Of a stretch of 64,000 nucleotides of DNA, positions 1 through 12,450 are shown one piece after another. The translations under genes were made by a program, and so were the position numbers. The stretch covers positions 21,882,501-21,946,500 of the forward strand of contig JAKSXM010000272.1 of the NCBI GenBank assembly GCA_022575985.1, given 5' to 3'. Below the pieces are notes generated by a model. It was not told the origin of the DNA. It did no database searches and saw only the letters and a list, made by a program, of their open reading frames with translations. The stretch comes from Anagrus nilaparvatae (taxonomy: Eukaryota > Arthropoda > Insecta > Hymenoptera > Mymaridae). Within the stretch, counting starts at the first letter, position 1; each line of letters opens with the position of its first letter.

Positions 1-584
1 ACTCTAGCCTAAGTACGTTTTTTTTTTCTTTTTTCTCTGTTCAAAAACAGACTAAATTTTCGGTCACTTTTTCTAAGCTTTTGAGTGGAAAATAATTTTA
101 AAAGTCAACGCAGTAACACAAAAAGAATTTGATTTTTCAAGGCACAAAAGATCATTTTGCAGGGAAAAAAAAATTACTGAGAAGGGTATTTAAGTGTTGT
201 TAAATTAAGATATTTTTAGTTTTTGAAATCTAAATTTATCCTGGCAGTCATTTTTTTCTCTCAAAAATCCAGATTAATTTATTTAAAAGCTTAAAAAGAA
301 TTTTCATTCTCTGTAATTAATTAATTTTTGTCCAAAAAATAAGTTATAATTGTTTGAAATTGGATATAATATTCTTTTAAATAAACCTTTGCACACAAAA
401 AATAACCGTTTAAACCATTTGAACTAAAAATTGGTATGGAGACTTAACATTAGTTGTATTTTTAGGGAAAAAATAGTTTGGACGTATTTCTGAGACCCTT
501 CATTTCAACTTGGGCCCAATTGGCGTGGAAGCCCACATATAGTTTTTATTAATTTATTTTTTTGTTATTTGTATTTAAAAACTT
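1..584. other. AT-rich stretch, no gene
   Basis: No open frame with domain character, no splice-consistent exon series and no RNA gene are visible. The stretch is mostly A/T homopolymer runs up to the repeat that begins near 585. Confidence 0.5.
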
Positions 585-935
585 ACAACTGGTTTGTGTT
601 CTCACACAACCAATGATCATGAAACATGTTCACTTATAACAGTTTTAATGCCTGCTCCCTAATTATTATAATCCCTAAAACAAAAATTACAATAAATCTG
701 GAAATATAAATTAGCCTTAGTCCACAAACCTAAAGTATTCTAACTTCTTGTTCTTATCAGAGCCTGATCAATCCCTGACTCCCACTTCAAGTTATTTTAA
801 GTCAATTTCACCCCGCTCCCTAAAAAGGTCACTTTTTCACCCCCTCCTAAAAACGTTAATATTTCGACCCCTGTTACCGAGACGGATTTTTTCAAATACC
901 CCATCCTATGAACATGTTCCATGTTAATAAATTGA
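585..935 (-). repeat. Dispersed G-run repeat family, copy 1
   Basis: Read on the minus strand it opens with TTAACATGGAACATGTTCAT, then a segment ending in GGTATTTGAAAAA, two short G-run units, and a 3' end carrying a hairpin of GGTTGTGT and ACACAAACC. The same order is seen at 49290-50262 (plus), 41206-41695 (minus) and, as a fragment, at 34930-35047 (minus). No coding capacity is seen, so this is probably a non-autonomous mobile element. Its class is not settled: it has partial terminal inverted repeats (ATGAACATGTT type), but no target duplication that I trust. Confidence 0.7.
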
Positions 936-1539
936 TGTGATAAAAGTGTATAAGAGTAGTTAAACGAAATTAGTATATTTATAGAAAATATAGTTTTCTC
1001 CAGTAAATAAAACTTACTTAATCAGTAAAAAAGCTACTTCACAGTGATCAGAGAAGTCTATTAAAGATAATTAATTTTTATTCTAAGAATTTTAATATTA
1101 TATCACAAAAATAGTCATTTTTACTCTTTGGTACTTATTATTAATTTAAGCTAGTTATATCTTCAATAAGCTACATTTACTTGTTTTATCATTCATGAAA
1201 CTGCCTTTCTGATACTAATTTTTACCCTGCAGGTGTTTTTGAACCACCAAATTTTATTCTTATTTCAAAAACCTATTTTTATTTATTTAGCTTTCACGAA
1301 TCTTTTAAAGAATCACATATTTTTTCATTGCCTAACCATTATTTTGGGCATATTCGATATATTCTTGTTTAACACCGTCATGGAAAGTTAAATAGACCTA
1401 TATTTTTTTACACGTTTAATAAATAGATATTTTTTGCTTTTTCAGAATTTCTATCCAACAAAAATAATTTTTACCTATAAAAGATCTAATTTTACTACCG
1501 GAAATCCATTTAGAATTTTTTTCTTTCCAAAATTTATCT
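936..1539. other. AT-rich stretch, no gene
   Basis: Nothing recognisable on either strand between the dispersed repeat and the foldback that begins near 1540. Confidence 0.45.
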
Positions 1540-3455
1540 ACATTTTTGAATAGGTGAGAAAATTCACCAAAAGATTACCCTTAAAAGTTCAACCCATTGA
1601 AAAAAAAAATTTTCACGCACACCTTATGCTAATACGTTTTTTTGTGTTCTTTAGATCATAATATGATCTAATAATATTATATAGTCACAAAAAAGCGATG
1701 AACAGAAAAAATGTTGCGTGTACAATAGTTTTTTTTGAAATTGATGGCTCAAAATCACGTTTTTTCGATATTTGAAATAAATTTTTGACAGTTTTTTTTA
1801 ATCAACTAAAATCATTATAAACAATAAATTTATGATTTTTCATTTATATTGAACACAAAAATTACTAAAAAAAAGCATTTTTCTAAAATAAGGATACAAA
1901 TTTTTAATTATTAGCGTCTTAAGGGGCTCAAAAATTAAAAAAAAACGATTTCATAAATAAAGATTGCTTATTTAGCTTTTAAAACTTCTTTTAGTGGAAT
2001 TATTATTAAAAGATATGATAATGATAAAAAGTTAAATAAAATACAATCTATTTATTATGAGCATTAGAAATCACCTAAAACAGCTGAAAACAACTCCAAA
2101 GCTAAAATAACCAATTTTGAATTATTTTTAAAATAACAAAATTAGTCTTGTTTTTAATGATTTTGTTTATTACTAATTTTTTTACAGATTTTTTTATTAT
2201 TTACTTTAATTTTACATATTTTGAAGTATTATCTTTTTGTTGAAAATAATTTTTCTTTTAATTTTCAATGTCTTAGAGCAGTTCAATTATTGGATTTTTT
2301 TAAAATTCATAGAATTGGGATTTTTCTAGCAGATTCAAATAATGTTATAAACTGGAATAAAAGTCGTATTCCTTTATACTTTTTCCCGTAAAATTTGAAC
2401 TCACTATTTATTTTAATATTTTACTACGCTTTACAGGAGGAAAATTCATTTTTTTAGTTTCTTAGGGTACCAATTATGAGGGGACCAATTTTTAAAAGTT
2501 TCGCAGTCTTTAAGAAAAAATTTTCTGAATAATATTTGCAAGAGTTACTTATATAATTTCACCTCAGGAATTCGATGAAAGCACTAGTTTTTTTATCTGG
2601 GGTTTTTCTTATTTGAGCCTAAAGGGTTTCAAATATTTAAAATTATCTTGAATAAATAAATAGTCAAGGAAGACTACTCGATAAAATGCTAAATCTTTTT
2701 GTTTTTTAACAAACGAGTTATCGTTAATTAAATATTTTGCAATAATTTTCATATAATCTCAATTTCACGTTATTTGAAGTCCAATAACTTAAAAATTTGA
2801 TAAGTCAGTGAATTTTCATCAGAAGACGAAACGATTTCACTGAGCAGTTTTTTCCTGTCTATTTATTTATTAAAGATAATTTTAAATATTTCAAACCCTG
2901 ATCCAAAATTGGCTATTTTAGCTTTGAAGTTGTTTTCAGCTGCTTTAGGTGATTTCTAATGCTCATAATAAATAGATTGTATTTTATTTAACTTTTTATC
3001 ATTATCTTTTAATAATAATTCTACTAAAAGAAGTTTTAAAAGCTAAATAAACAATCTTTGTTTATAAAAACGTTTTTTTAACTTTTGAGCCCCCTTAAGA
3101 CGCTAATAATTAAAAATTTGTATCCTTTTTTTATAAAAATGCTTTTTTTTAGTAATTTATGTGTTCAATACAAGTGAAAAAACATAAATTTATTGTTTAT
3201 AATGATTTTAGTTGATTAAAAAAAACTTTCAAAAATTGGTTTTTTTCAAATATCGAAGAAACGTGATTTTGATCCTTTTAACTCAAAAAAAACAAGCAAC
3301 ATTTTTTCTGTTCATCGCTTTTTCGTGACTATATATATGATATAAGAACACAAAAAAACATATTAGCAAGGTGTGCGTTAAAATTTTTTTTCTTTAGATT
3401 GAACTTTTAAGTACAATTTTTTGGTGGATTTTCTTAGGTATAATCTATCTTATCA
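1540..3455. repeat. Large foldback (inverted repeat) element, about 1.9 kb
   Basis: The left arm, about 1540-2119, is the approximate reverse complement of the right arm, about 2900-3455. Matching landmarks include the TTAGCGTCTTAAGGGGCTC region near 1911 against GAGCCCCCTTAAGACGCTAA near 3089, and AGCTGAAAACAACTCCAAAG near 2083 against its complement near 2921. The arms are 500 bp or longer, diverged by substitutions and small indels, around a spacer of about 780 bp with no coding potential. This resembles a foldback or long-TIR non-autonomous DNA element. The exact ends and target duplication were not determined. Confidence 0.75.
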
Positions 3456-4164
3456 AATTAGAGATTGACCCTGAAAATTTTTGAATAAAAATTACTTATA
3501 CATGCTCTAGTAAAAAATATATTCTAAACCGCGAAATAATATACTGATTCCTGGAAGTGGTAAACAAATATTTATTAATGATTTTAGTCAAAATAAAATT
3601 TTTAGTCAAAAAATACAAAAATAATATCCCTTTCTTTTTCTATGAGAGTTCTAATTTTAGGAAATTTGTTAAAACCATAGAAGTTAAGGTAAAACATTAC
3701 TTATTTTTTATTTTTGTTCGTGCAATACATTTTAAACCATTTCAGCTATTGAAAGATAAATAATTAATTAATTATAATTAATTATTATAATTAATTAAAT
3801 ATTTATCTTTCGAGTATCATAACCTATAGTACCATTAACTTGATGACTTATTAATTCTATTTAAAAACTGTTTTTTTAAGTGCCTTGTAAATAAACATAG
3901 GTACCTAATTTAATTTTTATATTTTATACAAACTACTTTATTTGGTATATTTTTCGCTTTTTTTAATTAACCGCATATTTTTTGTATAAAAAAAGTTTTA
4001 TTATTAAAAAATTCAAAAATTATTTTTGGTATTTATACTAAAACAAATATGACCATAAAATTATAAATAAATTTTCAAATTTAAAATAAAAACATTTGAG
4101 CAATGCATTTTTATTAACCAATCAGGAGAGGTTTTTAGCTATATAACAATGTTCATAGTTGCTG
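3456..4164. other. AT-rich stretch with short AT palindrome
   Basis: No gene is supported. A simple A/T palindrome lies near 3763-3800 (ATTAATTAATTATAATTAAT type). A short open frame at 3557-3763 has no recognisable content and ends in this palindrome. Confidence 0.4.
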
Positions 4165-4168
4165 TATC

Positions 4169-5662
4169 TGTTACATCCCATTTGTGAAATTGACCATTTC
4201 GTGAATTGGTCAAGTAAAATGACCAATTCGTGAACTGGTCAAATTTAAGAAATCTGTTGACCAGTTCGTGAAATGGTTAATTTTTTTTGACCAATTCGTG
4301 AAATGGTCAAAAAAAATAAAATATATTTCACAAATGGGTCAACGACATTTTATTCTTTATTTTGAGTACTTGTAAAAAATTATTAGGAACTATTTTTTTT
4401 TTTTATAACTGAAATCAACAAACTTTATTTATTTCTAAACCAAAATAATTAATAATTATTATAATAATTAACAAAATCATTTTTTTTTAATTTTATCATA
4501 TTTTTCAGTTATTTCAATTTTTAATCAAATTTTCAAAAAATTTTATTTTTTCCAAAAATAGTAAAAATTGAATATCTCCAAAAGTACGATAGCTGAGTTG
4601 CAAAACTATGGTCTATGTCACCCGCAAATATAATAACGCTATCTATTATTAACGCTATAATTAAGAGATTTCGACTGTAAAATGGATCGCAAGTAAATTT
4701 TTTTATTTCAAACTAATTTAAAATAGCGCGGGTAAACGGCGGAACTTTGATGGCCCGACATACTCGTCGAGAACCCAAATACCGAAAAATCTCATAAATA
4801 AACTGAGTATGTTTTGGCCTAATCTAAAAATCTAGGCTATTCCGGGCTGTCATACTTTAACTTTTTATCCGAAAAAATGGCCAACTTTTTGACCTGTAAC
4901 TTTTTCCAGAACCCGCGGTCAAAAAAACTAGGATACGAAAGTGAGTATGTTTTGGTCTTGGCTATCTCTGAAAAGAAATTCAGCTGTAATACTCACACGC
5001 GCTGTTTACCAAAGCGTATAATTTTTTTAATCAGCTTCGAAAATATTTTATAAAATTTTTATAATACCTCCATTTTGAAATAATATTAAAAATTTAATAG
5101 AGGTCAAATCAAATACTACAAAGTGTGACAGTAAAATTTTTTGATAGTCTCAGTATATGCCAATTTTTGTTACAAATTTTTAAAAACGTTATCAAAAACA
5201 TTAAAAATTGAATATTTCCAAAAGTACAATAGCTGAGACAAAAAACTATGGCTTATGTCACTCGCGGACTTTTATTTGTTTTTTTCTTTATTTTCTTTAT
5301 TATAAATTTTCAAATATATATAGTAGTAAGATAAATATATAAATAATTTTTTTTTCTAAAATTTATTTTAATATTTTCCTACTTTTGCAGCTTGCAATTT
5401 TCAAGAAATACACTTAACGTAAACAAACCGTTGATGTTATAATAATCATAAACATTTAGAATTTCTTCTCTATATGAAAATTTGACGTTGACCAATTTGT
5501 GAAATAAATTTTATTTTTTTTGACCAATTCACGAACTGGTCAAATAATTTGACCATTTCACGAAACGGTCAGTTTATTTTTCTTAGCATTGACCAGTTCA
5601 CGAATTGGTCAATTCACTTGACCAGTTCGTGAATTGGTCAATTTCACAAATGGGGTGTAACA
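4169..5662. mobile_element. 1.49-kb non-autonomous DNA element, TATC target duplication
   Basis: The termini are TGTTACATCCCATTTG (4169) and the complement of TGTTACACCCCATTTG (ending 5662). They are directly flanked by TATC at 4165-4168 and 5663-5666, a clean 4-bp target-site duplication. Terminal inverted repeats of about 175 bp contain four 20-nt near-palindromes of the form GACC-TTCGTGAA-GGTC on each side, starting at 4192, 4221, 4259, 4289 and at 5522, 5551, 5591, 5620, with mirror-image spacing. The interior holds two direct copies of a roughly 65-bp sequence (4561-4626 and 5201-5266) and no transposase frame. It is a MITE-like element. The superfamily was not assigned because a 4-bp TATC duplication with these ends does not match a family I can name with confidence. 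Confidence 0.85.
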
Positions 5663-5666
5663 TATC

Positions 5667-6481
5667 GATGACATGTACTTTTTAGGATAGGATTTTCTTT
5701 AGCAGGCAACTAAAGAATTTTAGGTAAAACAGATATCATAGGGCCCAAAAAACATAAGTATGGGGTAAAAATCTTAAAAAATCCGCAAAACATAACCTTA
5801 AAATTGCTAATGCGGGCAACTAAACTATTTTCAGATTAAACGAATTTCATATACGTATTCAGCGACTCGAAAATCATAAATATTCATTGGAAAATTTTAT
5901 GGACCTATGTATTATCAAAAAAAAAAATGTCTAAAAAATAGGGATTCAGCTCTACACTGTTTAGTACGCAATTAATTAAAAAAAGATTTATTTTTTATTA
6001 TCAGAATTAATTATGTCAAACGTAAATTATTGTTAAATTTACATTATAAAATTTAATTAGATAATTTAAATTTATTTTTATTAAATTTACGATCGTTAAG
6101 ATTATATAATAAAGAAAAATCACATGCTAGGTATTTTTTTAAAAATTTAGAAGTTTTAAAAATTACTTTTACTAATTATCACATTAACGAATGTATTTTT
6201 TTACACTATAAATTTGCTATTTTTGAACTGTGTTCTCTTATTTGATACAATCACCCTATTTTTTATCAAGTTTACAGAAGATTTAATAACAATGTCTCGT
6301 ACATAAAGATAGTATTAATAATTTAATTTATGATTTATATTTAATTATGCTTGATATAGAATTAATTTTAATTTTAAACAATTAGTTTTTGAACAAATGA
6401 GTTAATGAATGAAATAAAATTAATAAAAATACCAAGAAATGTTACCAAATTAGAAAAAAAAAATTTACATTTTTTTGGTAG
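5667..6481. other. Intergenic, no gene seen
   Basis: AT-rich sequence upstream of the lipase gene. No exon or element is supported. Confidence 0.4.
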
Positions 6482-6491
6482 GTATATAAAG
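6482..6491 (+). promoter_or_regulatory. Candidate TATA box for the lipase gene
   Basis: GTATATAAAG lies about 85 bases before the proposed start codon at 6575, a plausible core-promoter position with a short 5' UTR. It is a motif match in AT-rich DNA and is therefore weak on its own. Confidence 0.35.
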
Positions 6492-6574
6492 CTACTTTTA
6501 ATTCATTATAATAATATTTTAATTTTTATTTAAATCTTGCAAAATATTTTTAATAAAACGTTGTGTAACTCAAA

Positions 6575-8519
6575 ATGTGGGCTAAAGTCACAATAGCGTT
6601 AGCTGTTGGATTTCTAGCATGTGGTATGCGATAGTGTAAAATAGCGTGATCAAACTAGGGTTTAAAGTTTTTTGCCAATAATTATAATATTTTTTGCCTG
6701 AATAGATATAGTAGGAATAGATGAAAAATAAGGGAATTCCGCAGTCATCATCACACTGATTCTTAGGCCCCATCTATAAATGTCATAAAAGGGGGTCACA
6801 TTATAGGTCCACAAATTTAGTGGTACCAACTGGACAATTTTAATTTAACATTTATTTACAGTTTGTGCCATTGCCTTGGGAACCTCTAACGAATGACCGC
6901 AAAAACTTGATTTGTAAAATGTGCCTAATGTTCTTTCAATAAGCTAAAAAATATTTTTGATAAATATTTTATTTCTATAGATCAGAATTATTTGCTTTAC
7001 TGAAATTATCACAAAAAACTATGCAAATTTTTGCAATAATTTTAGTAAAGGAAGTTTATCAAAAATTTCTTAACTAAAATTTTCATACTGTCCGAAAATA
7101 TTTTTAAAACTTTTTTTTAGAAGTATTTATTTGATTTTTAGAAACAGTTATTAATGCTAACGGGTTTCTTTTACTGGATCCTTCAAGTAAAATAAATTTC
7201 ATTTTGTTCACAAATTTGAATTCAACTGGTCAAAAGCTTTATCTTAACGATGTGCAAGCTTTTCAAAGAAGTAATTTTAATACGAAAGCAAAAAGTTTTA
7301 TAATTACTCATGGATGGAAACATACTCGAAACAGTGGTTCGTGTCAGCTTGTTAAAAATGGTAATTAAATCTATTTTTTGATGATATATAGCATATTTGA
7401 TAAAGATTATTTTTATAAAAATTTTATTTCAACTTTTAAATTTTAATTAATTATTTAATATTTAATTTTATAAAAAATTAAATTTTTAGAGTATTTAAAA
7501 AATGGCAATCATAACGTTATCCTTATCGATTGGAGTTATTATTCGTCAGATCCTTCTTATATTGGAATAGTTCCACTTATGCCCGAAATTGGAAAATATG
7601 TGGGAGAAATGATGAAATTTTTGATAAATCATGGAATGGATGAAACAACTACAACATTTGTAGGTCATTCATTAGGAGCTCATTTATTAGGGATAGCAGG
7701 TTATTACGTCAAAAAAGAGATGGATAAAAAAGTAAAATTTGTTTATGGTAAATTATTAATCATCACTTGTATTTTCAATTTAACCCAATATGGCCAAATC
7801 GTAAATAGCTTGACTTTTGAAAACTTATAAAAACATTTTTTTTATTCTAAAAAAATTTCTAGAGTAAAAAAGTAACCCCTTGAAAAGGTGTAAAAATGGG
7901 GGTTAGTTAACAAATGTATAGTTATGTACAATTAGGTCATAATTGGTTAAAGTAATTTAAAAAAAAATATTTTTTAGGTCTAGACCCAGCAGGTCCTTTA
8001 TTTAATATTTTTGGAAATAAAGAAGCAATGATATCAACGTTATCTGGTGAATATGTTGAAATTATTCATACAAATCCAGGGCGTTTGGGGATCGCAGACA
8101 AGATTGGGCATGCAGACTTTTATGTAAATTTTGGATATAAGCAGCCTGGTTGTAAAAAAATGGCATTTCTTGATTTTTCTAGTACAAATAAATGTGATCA
8201 TTTAAGATCGTTTGAATATTTTGCAGAATCCATTAACAGTAATATTGGATTCTTTGGTGTAAATTCTTTAAAAAGTCAATCTATAGCACAAATGGGAGGA
8301 ATAAAATCTCAGACTACAAATAGAGGAACGTATTATTTACTAACAAACAGACAATTTCCTTTTGCGAAGTAATAAATTATTTTTTATTTTAACAATTTAA
8401 TTAAATTCAATCCAGATAAATTAAAAAACAGATATCTTTTTTTTTGTAGTGGAGCCCCGCCTGAAGAAAATGAGATAATTGTTTCAAATAATTTATCTTA
8501 TCTTGAAAACAAACTCTAA
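6575..8519 (+). CDS. Secreted lipase, PLA1/pancreatic-lipase family (5 exons)
   Basis: Proposed exons are 6575-6623, 7142-7360, 7490-7747, 7978-8368 and 8450-8519, all with GT/AG borders. They sum to 987 nt (328 aa) in one open frame. Exon 1 encodes a signal peptide (MWAKVTIALAVGFLAC). Exon 2 has the FIITHGW motif of the oxyanion region. Exon 3 carries the nucleophile elbow GHSLGAH (Ser), and exon 4 has GLDPAGP (catalytic Asp) and CDHLRSFEYFAESI (catalytic His). The serine-hydrolase triad is therefore complete. Family knowledge: extracellular hydrolysis of phospholipid or triglyceride esters; insect members act in gut, haemolymph or venom, and which applies here is unknown. The last exon is uncertain: without the 8368 splice, translation stops at TAA 8370-8372 (306 aa). 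The 3' part has a decayed copy at 17266-18069. Confidence 0.85.
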
Positions 8520-9399
8520 ATTTTTTAAATATAATTGCACACAAACACTGGCAATTTGGTCGTATAGAACTTTATGTATTTGGTAATGAAATCAAGAGTA
8601 AAAGGGGATTTCAATTTTTAAAAGTTTATTTACTTACTTCATAAGTAATTTTTAACCCTTTTTGGACAAACTTTAGCCGAATTTTGTCTAACATAAAATG
8701 TTTTTAGTTTTTGAGCTTTTAAGATATAATAATCAACTAAAAATTCAAGACTTTTGTTATTTTTAGACTCAGATTATAAGTTACTTTGCAATAGTCATAA
8801 TTTTACAATCTGAATTATGTTATTAGTTGGATAAAATATTAATTAAATTTATTACTTAAGTTTCAATGCTATTATAATGTAGATTTTATTCCTAGATTTT
8901 AACATATTTGTGATAGATTTAAAGATTAAAAGAAAACTTCTTTGAGATTTATATTAATACTTTTAAAGTCAGCATTTATATTGATTCGATAATAAAGCTA
9001 GTAAATCTATTACCAATGTTACTTTAAGTTAGTTTTACAATAGCATGAATTTTTAATTACCAATTTCAATAAAATTAGTTAAATAAGTACAAAAAAGACT
9101 TTTATTTAATAAATAATTCTCAATTTTTAATTTTATGGATGATTTTAAGGGATTATTTTTACTCAAAAAAATATAATCAAAAACATTATTAAATTTGAGT
9201 TTAAGACTCTTTTTAATTGTAACTGATTGGTGCTTGCGCTGACTTGGATAAAACGTTTTACAGTTGTTTTAGGACAAAAACCGACAGTATTTCAGATTCA
9301 TTGTCAAATTTAAGCTACAAACCTTCAAAAACAAGCTATCTTGAGCTTATCTCGCGTATAAAAGCACCATTTGTAAAAAAGCTTAGTATTCAAGTCCTT
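8520..9399. other. 3' flank of lipase gene; left part duplicated
   Basis: No coding sequence is seen. The portion up to about 8960 is present again, with few differences, at 17630-18069, downstream of the truncated lipase copy. The remainder is AT-rich and featureless. Confidence 0.6.
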
Positions 9400-10165
9400 T
9401 TATAATTAAAATTACACACCTGAGTTGGTTAAAACTATTCCCGAAAAGGGGGTGTTTTTGCTATTTTCGTACTTTTAGCATCCAGGATATGCCCATATAG
9501 GTTTTTTGTGCCGCTAATCAAGAATTTCGACTTCTTATTCATAAATAATCAATATTTCACCCTTAAAGCAGCTAGAAACTACCCCTAAATGGGGTGTTTT
9601 TGTTATTTTCGAACTTTGAGCGTCCAGGATATACTCATATTAGGGGGTATTTTTAGCTATTTTAAGGGTAAAATATTGATTATTTATGAAAAAGAAGCCG
9701 AAATTCTTGTTTAGCTACCCAAAAACGTATAAGAATGTACTTTGAACGATCAAAGTGCAAAAATAGCAAAAACACCCCTTTTAGTAGTAGTTCTAGCTAT
9801 TTTAAGGGTGAAATATTAAATATTTATGAAAAAGGAGTCGAAATTCTTGATTGGCGACCCAAAAAACCTATATGGGCATATCCTGGATGCTAAAAGTACG
9901 AAAATAGCAAAAACACCCCCTTTTCGGGGATAATTTTAACCAATTCAGGTGTGTAATTTTAATTATTTATGAAAAAGAAGTTGAAATTATTGATCAGTGA
10001 TCCAAAAAACCGTATGGTGCAAATCTGAGTGCTCAAAGTGCTAATATGTAAAAAAAACCTTTTTGGGGGTAGTTTTTGCAAATTTAAGGGTGAAGCCCCA
10101 AATCTATCTGCCAAATGACTCCGGTTTTCGTGTTCAACGAGCCAAAAAACCTATATTAGAACAAA
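9400..10165. repeat. Alternating-orientation repeat array with palindrome
   Basis: A unit of about 150-180 bp occurs several times in both orientations. Hallmarks are ACACCCCCTTTTCGGGG-type runs, TATCCTGGATGCTAAAAGTA and a TTTAAGGGTGAAATATT segment. The first unit (about 9404-9570) is the near-perfect reverse complement of about 9805-9966, giving a roughly 560-bp palindrome. More diverged units follow to about 10165. No coding potential. Confidence 0.75.
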
Positions 10166-10660
10166 TCTAGTGTTCGTCAGTGATAATACAACCAAACCCT
10201 TATTTTGACTGGAGTATTTTGACTATCACCCCTATCCACCTTTTAAGGGTTGTGAATAGGGCCAAAATGTATGAGACCTCTATGTATACGAAGCTTACTT
10301 AAATTTAAATAAAAAATATTATTTTTAAACATTTTTCAATAAAATTGGATACTTTTTTCATTGATTTTTCCAAACATTTCCTAATAATGCCTGACCTACC
10401 CCTTTCACCCTCGTTTTTAGGGTATTTTTAAGGGTTCTAGGTGAAAACTAATGTCAGATTCTGAAAGAGCATGAAATTTTAGTATAAAGATGAACTTTTT
10501 AGCCACTTATCTATAAGGGAATATACTTATTTTTGCTCATTTCCAAAACTCTCCACCCCGGTGTTAATGAGTTAATAGCCCTAGGAAACGGTAAAACTTC
10601 GGGTATAACCTAATCAGAAAAAGTTTCTTTTAACTTTGGTTGTAAAAAATATATTCAATT
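10166..10660. other. Intergenic, no gene seen
   Basis: No supported coding, RNA or element structure on either strand. Confidence 0.4.
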
Positions 10661-10669
10661 TTGCAATAT

Positions 10670-12450
10670 AGGAATTCCTAAGGTGGTTTTTGTATTTTGG
10701 GATATTTCCAGTAAATAGAGGGTTTATATTTACACCAAGAGCATTATATAAATTTGTGCATTATATGTGTTCGTGTTATTATGCCATCTCCAGAACCTAG
10801 AGAGCTCCCGAATATTGTTCTACTCTTTCTGTCTCGTTCTGTCTATGTATTTATTTAAAAAAATGAAATTATTTCGTAGTCCGTAGACGCCGCGGTTAAA
10901 TGTCTGCGGGTCGCTTCGGCCCCCTATTTGTTGGTTTAGCTGGCGTCATTATAACTTAGAAACATAATTACTATGCTTTGTAATTACGCCGGCAACTCTA
11001 AAAAATGTCTAACAAATATGATTATCATAATTCTTTCTTTATGTACGGAATAATCCTGATTACAAAATTGAGTCGACTCATGCAAGAACCCCGTATAAAA
11101 TTTTTAAAGGAAGAATAAGCGTAAAAGAGGATATTCAAAAATCTTACAGTTCTGTATTTAAAAACAGGTAACTTCAAGTGCCCCTCCCCGCTTTTACGTT
11201 ATAATAGAAATACTACATAAACGATATACGTTCCTGGATCTTCAAATTTCCCCTTCTCTATCAAAAATTTTCTACGGGGTTCTTTCATATAGAAAAAGAG
11301 GAGTTTAACATGCATTCTTCTATGAACACCTACTTAGTCTTGTTTAAAAGTTTTAAATGAAAAGTATTAAAATTTTTTCTTACATTTATATTTTCAATAT
11401 TATACAAAAATCTCTACTGAAAAAATAGGCAGCGCACGATAGGAGAATATTCAGTACTTTAGAACAGAAAAAAGTAAGTACATTTTGATAAAAGGAAATC
11501 TTAGTGAAATGGATACGTATAAAAATCATAATAAAGACATGAGTTAGTCAGAAAAATTTTTTGTCTAAAAAAGTTTACTCTAAATTTTTCTATCCCACTC
11601 ATTTTGACACTGCTTCTAGATAGAAAAATAGCAGCTTTTAAAAGATCATTTTTTACAAATTTTAAATTTCCCGCCAAGTCACGTGACCAATCAAAAATCT
11701 GACCAAGAATTTGGATTCCACGGGAAATTTTACATAAGAAATTTTACTTTTCATGTTTTCAAGACTTTTATGTTAAAACAGCGAAATGATAAAAAATTTT
11801 CTGGTTAATTTAGAATAATTTATTATTAGATATTTAAACAATTAAAAAATTCCTTTCAATTAAAATGATCTTTTGAATTTAAAATTTCGCTGCTTTAACA
11901 TAAACGCTCTTAAAAACATAAAAAGATATATCCTTATGTAAAATTTCCCGTGGAATCCAAATTCTTGGTCAGATTTTTGATTGGTCACGTAACTTGGCAA
12001 AAAATTTGAAATTTGTAAAAAATGATCTTTTGAAAGCTGCTATTTTTCTATTTAGAGCTCCCAAAAAGCAGTGTCCCATCGAAACTTTTATTTTGCCAAA
12101 AAATATAAGGTACAAGGAAAATTTTTAGCCTGGTTAGAAGATTTTTCACTAATAGGCATTTGAGAAATTGACTTTTGAAAAAAAACATCCTATCTTAGCG
12201 ATTCCTCGTGCATGCACTACTCAAAAAATTTTTTGACCCCGGAATCGGATAACCAGGGAAAATTCCTATCAATACCTAAATGGAAAAAATTATGACTTAT
12301 TTTTCTTACTTTTTTTACAAAAGTCCAAAACACAAAAATGGCTGCCAAAAATCGAGATTTTGCTCTGGGAGGCTGAAAATTGGGATGGTTATTTATTTTT
12401 GGTAGTCATTTCAGAAAAAAACACTTTAGGACAGTTTTGAAGACCCGACC
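10670..12450 (+). repeat. Dispersed 1.8-kb unit, copy 1 (second copy 46897-49025)
   Basis: Landmarks occur in the same order in both copies: a segment ending GGGATATTTCCAG, a GTAGTCCGTAG segment, a conserved inverted repeat of GGCGTAATTATAA type, a short ATG-initiated frame starting MSNKYDYHNSFFMYG, a TTTTAACATGC segment, and near the end an AATCGGATA(A/G)CCAGGGAAA segment and TTTGAAGACCC. In this copy the short frame is disrupted after about 20 codons, and a foldback sits at 11606-12075. It could be an old transposable unit or a duplicated segment that includes a first exon. I do not recognise the peptide. Confidence 0.65.
11606..12075. repeat. Foldback element of about 470 bp
   Basis: GACACTGCTT at 11606 is matched by its complement ending at 12075. 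The arms of about 190 bp (11606-11790 and about 11880-12075) are highly similar, sharing for example GTCACGTGACCAATCAAAAA and GGGAAATTTTACATAAG in opposite orientations. The hinge of about 90 bp is AT-rich. A related single arm is found near 48420-48550. It is probably a MITE-like foldback, with no frame of its own. Confidence 0.75.

Noticed and set aside
6862..6913. Possible extra exon of the lipase gene with splice-like borders
   Set aside because: Including it breaks the frame between the signal-peptide exon and the exon at 7142, while direct joining of 6623 to 7142 is in frame and gives a sensible mature start.
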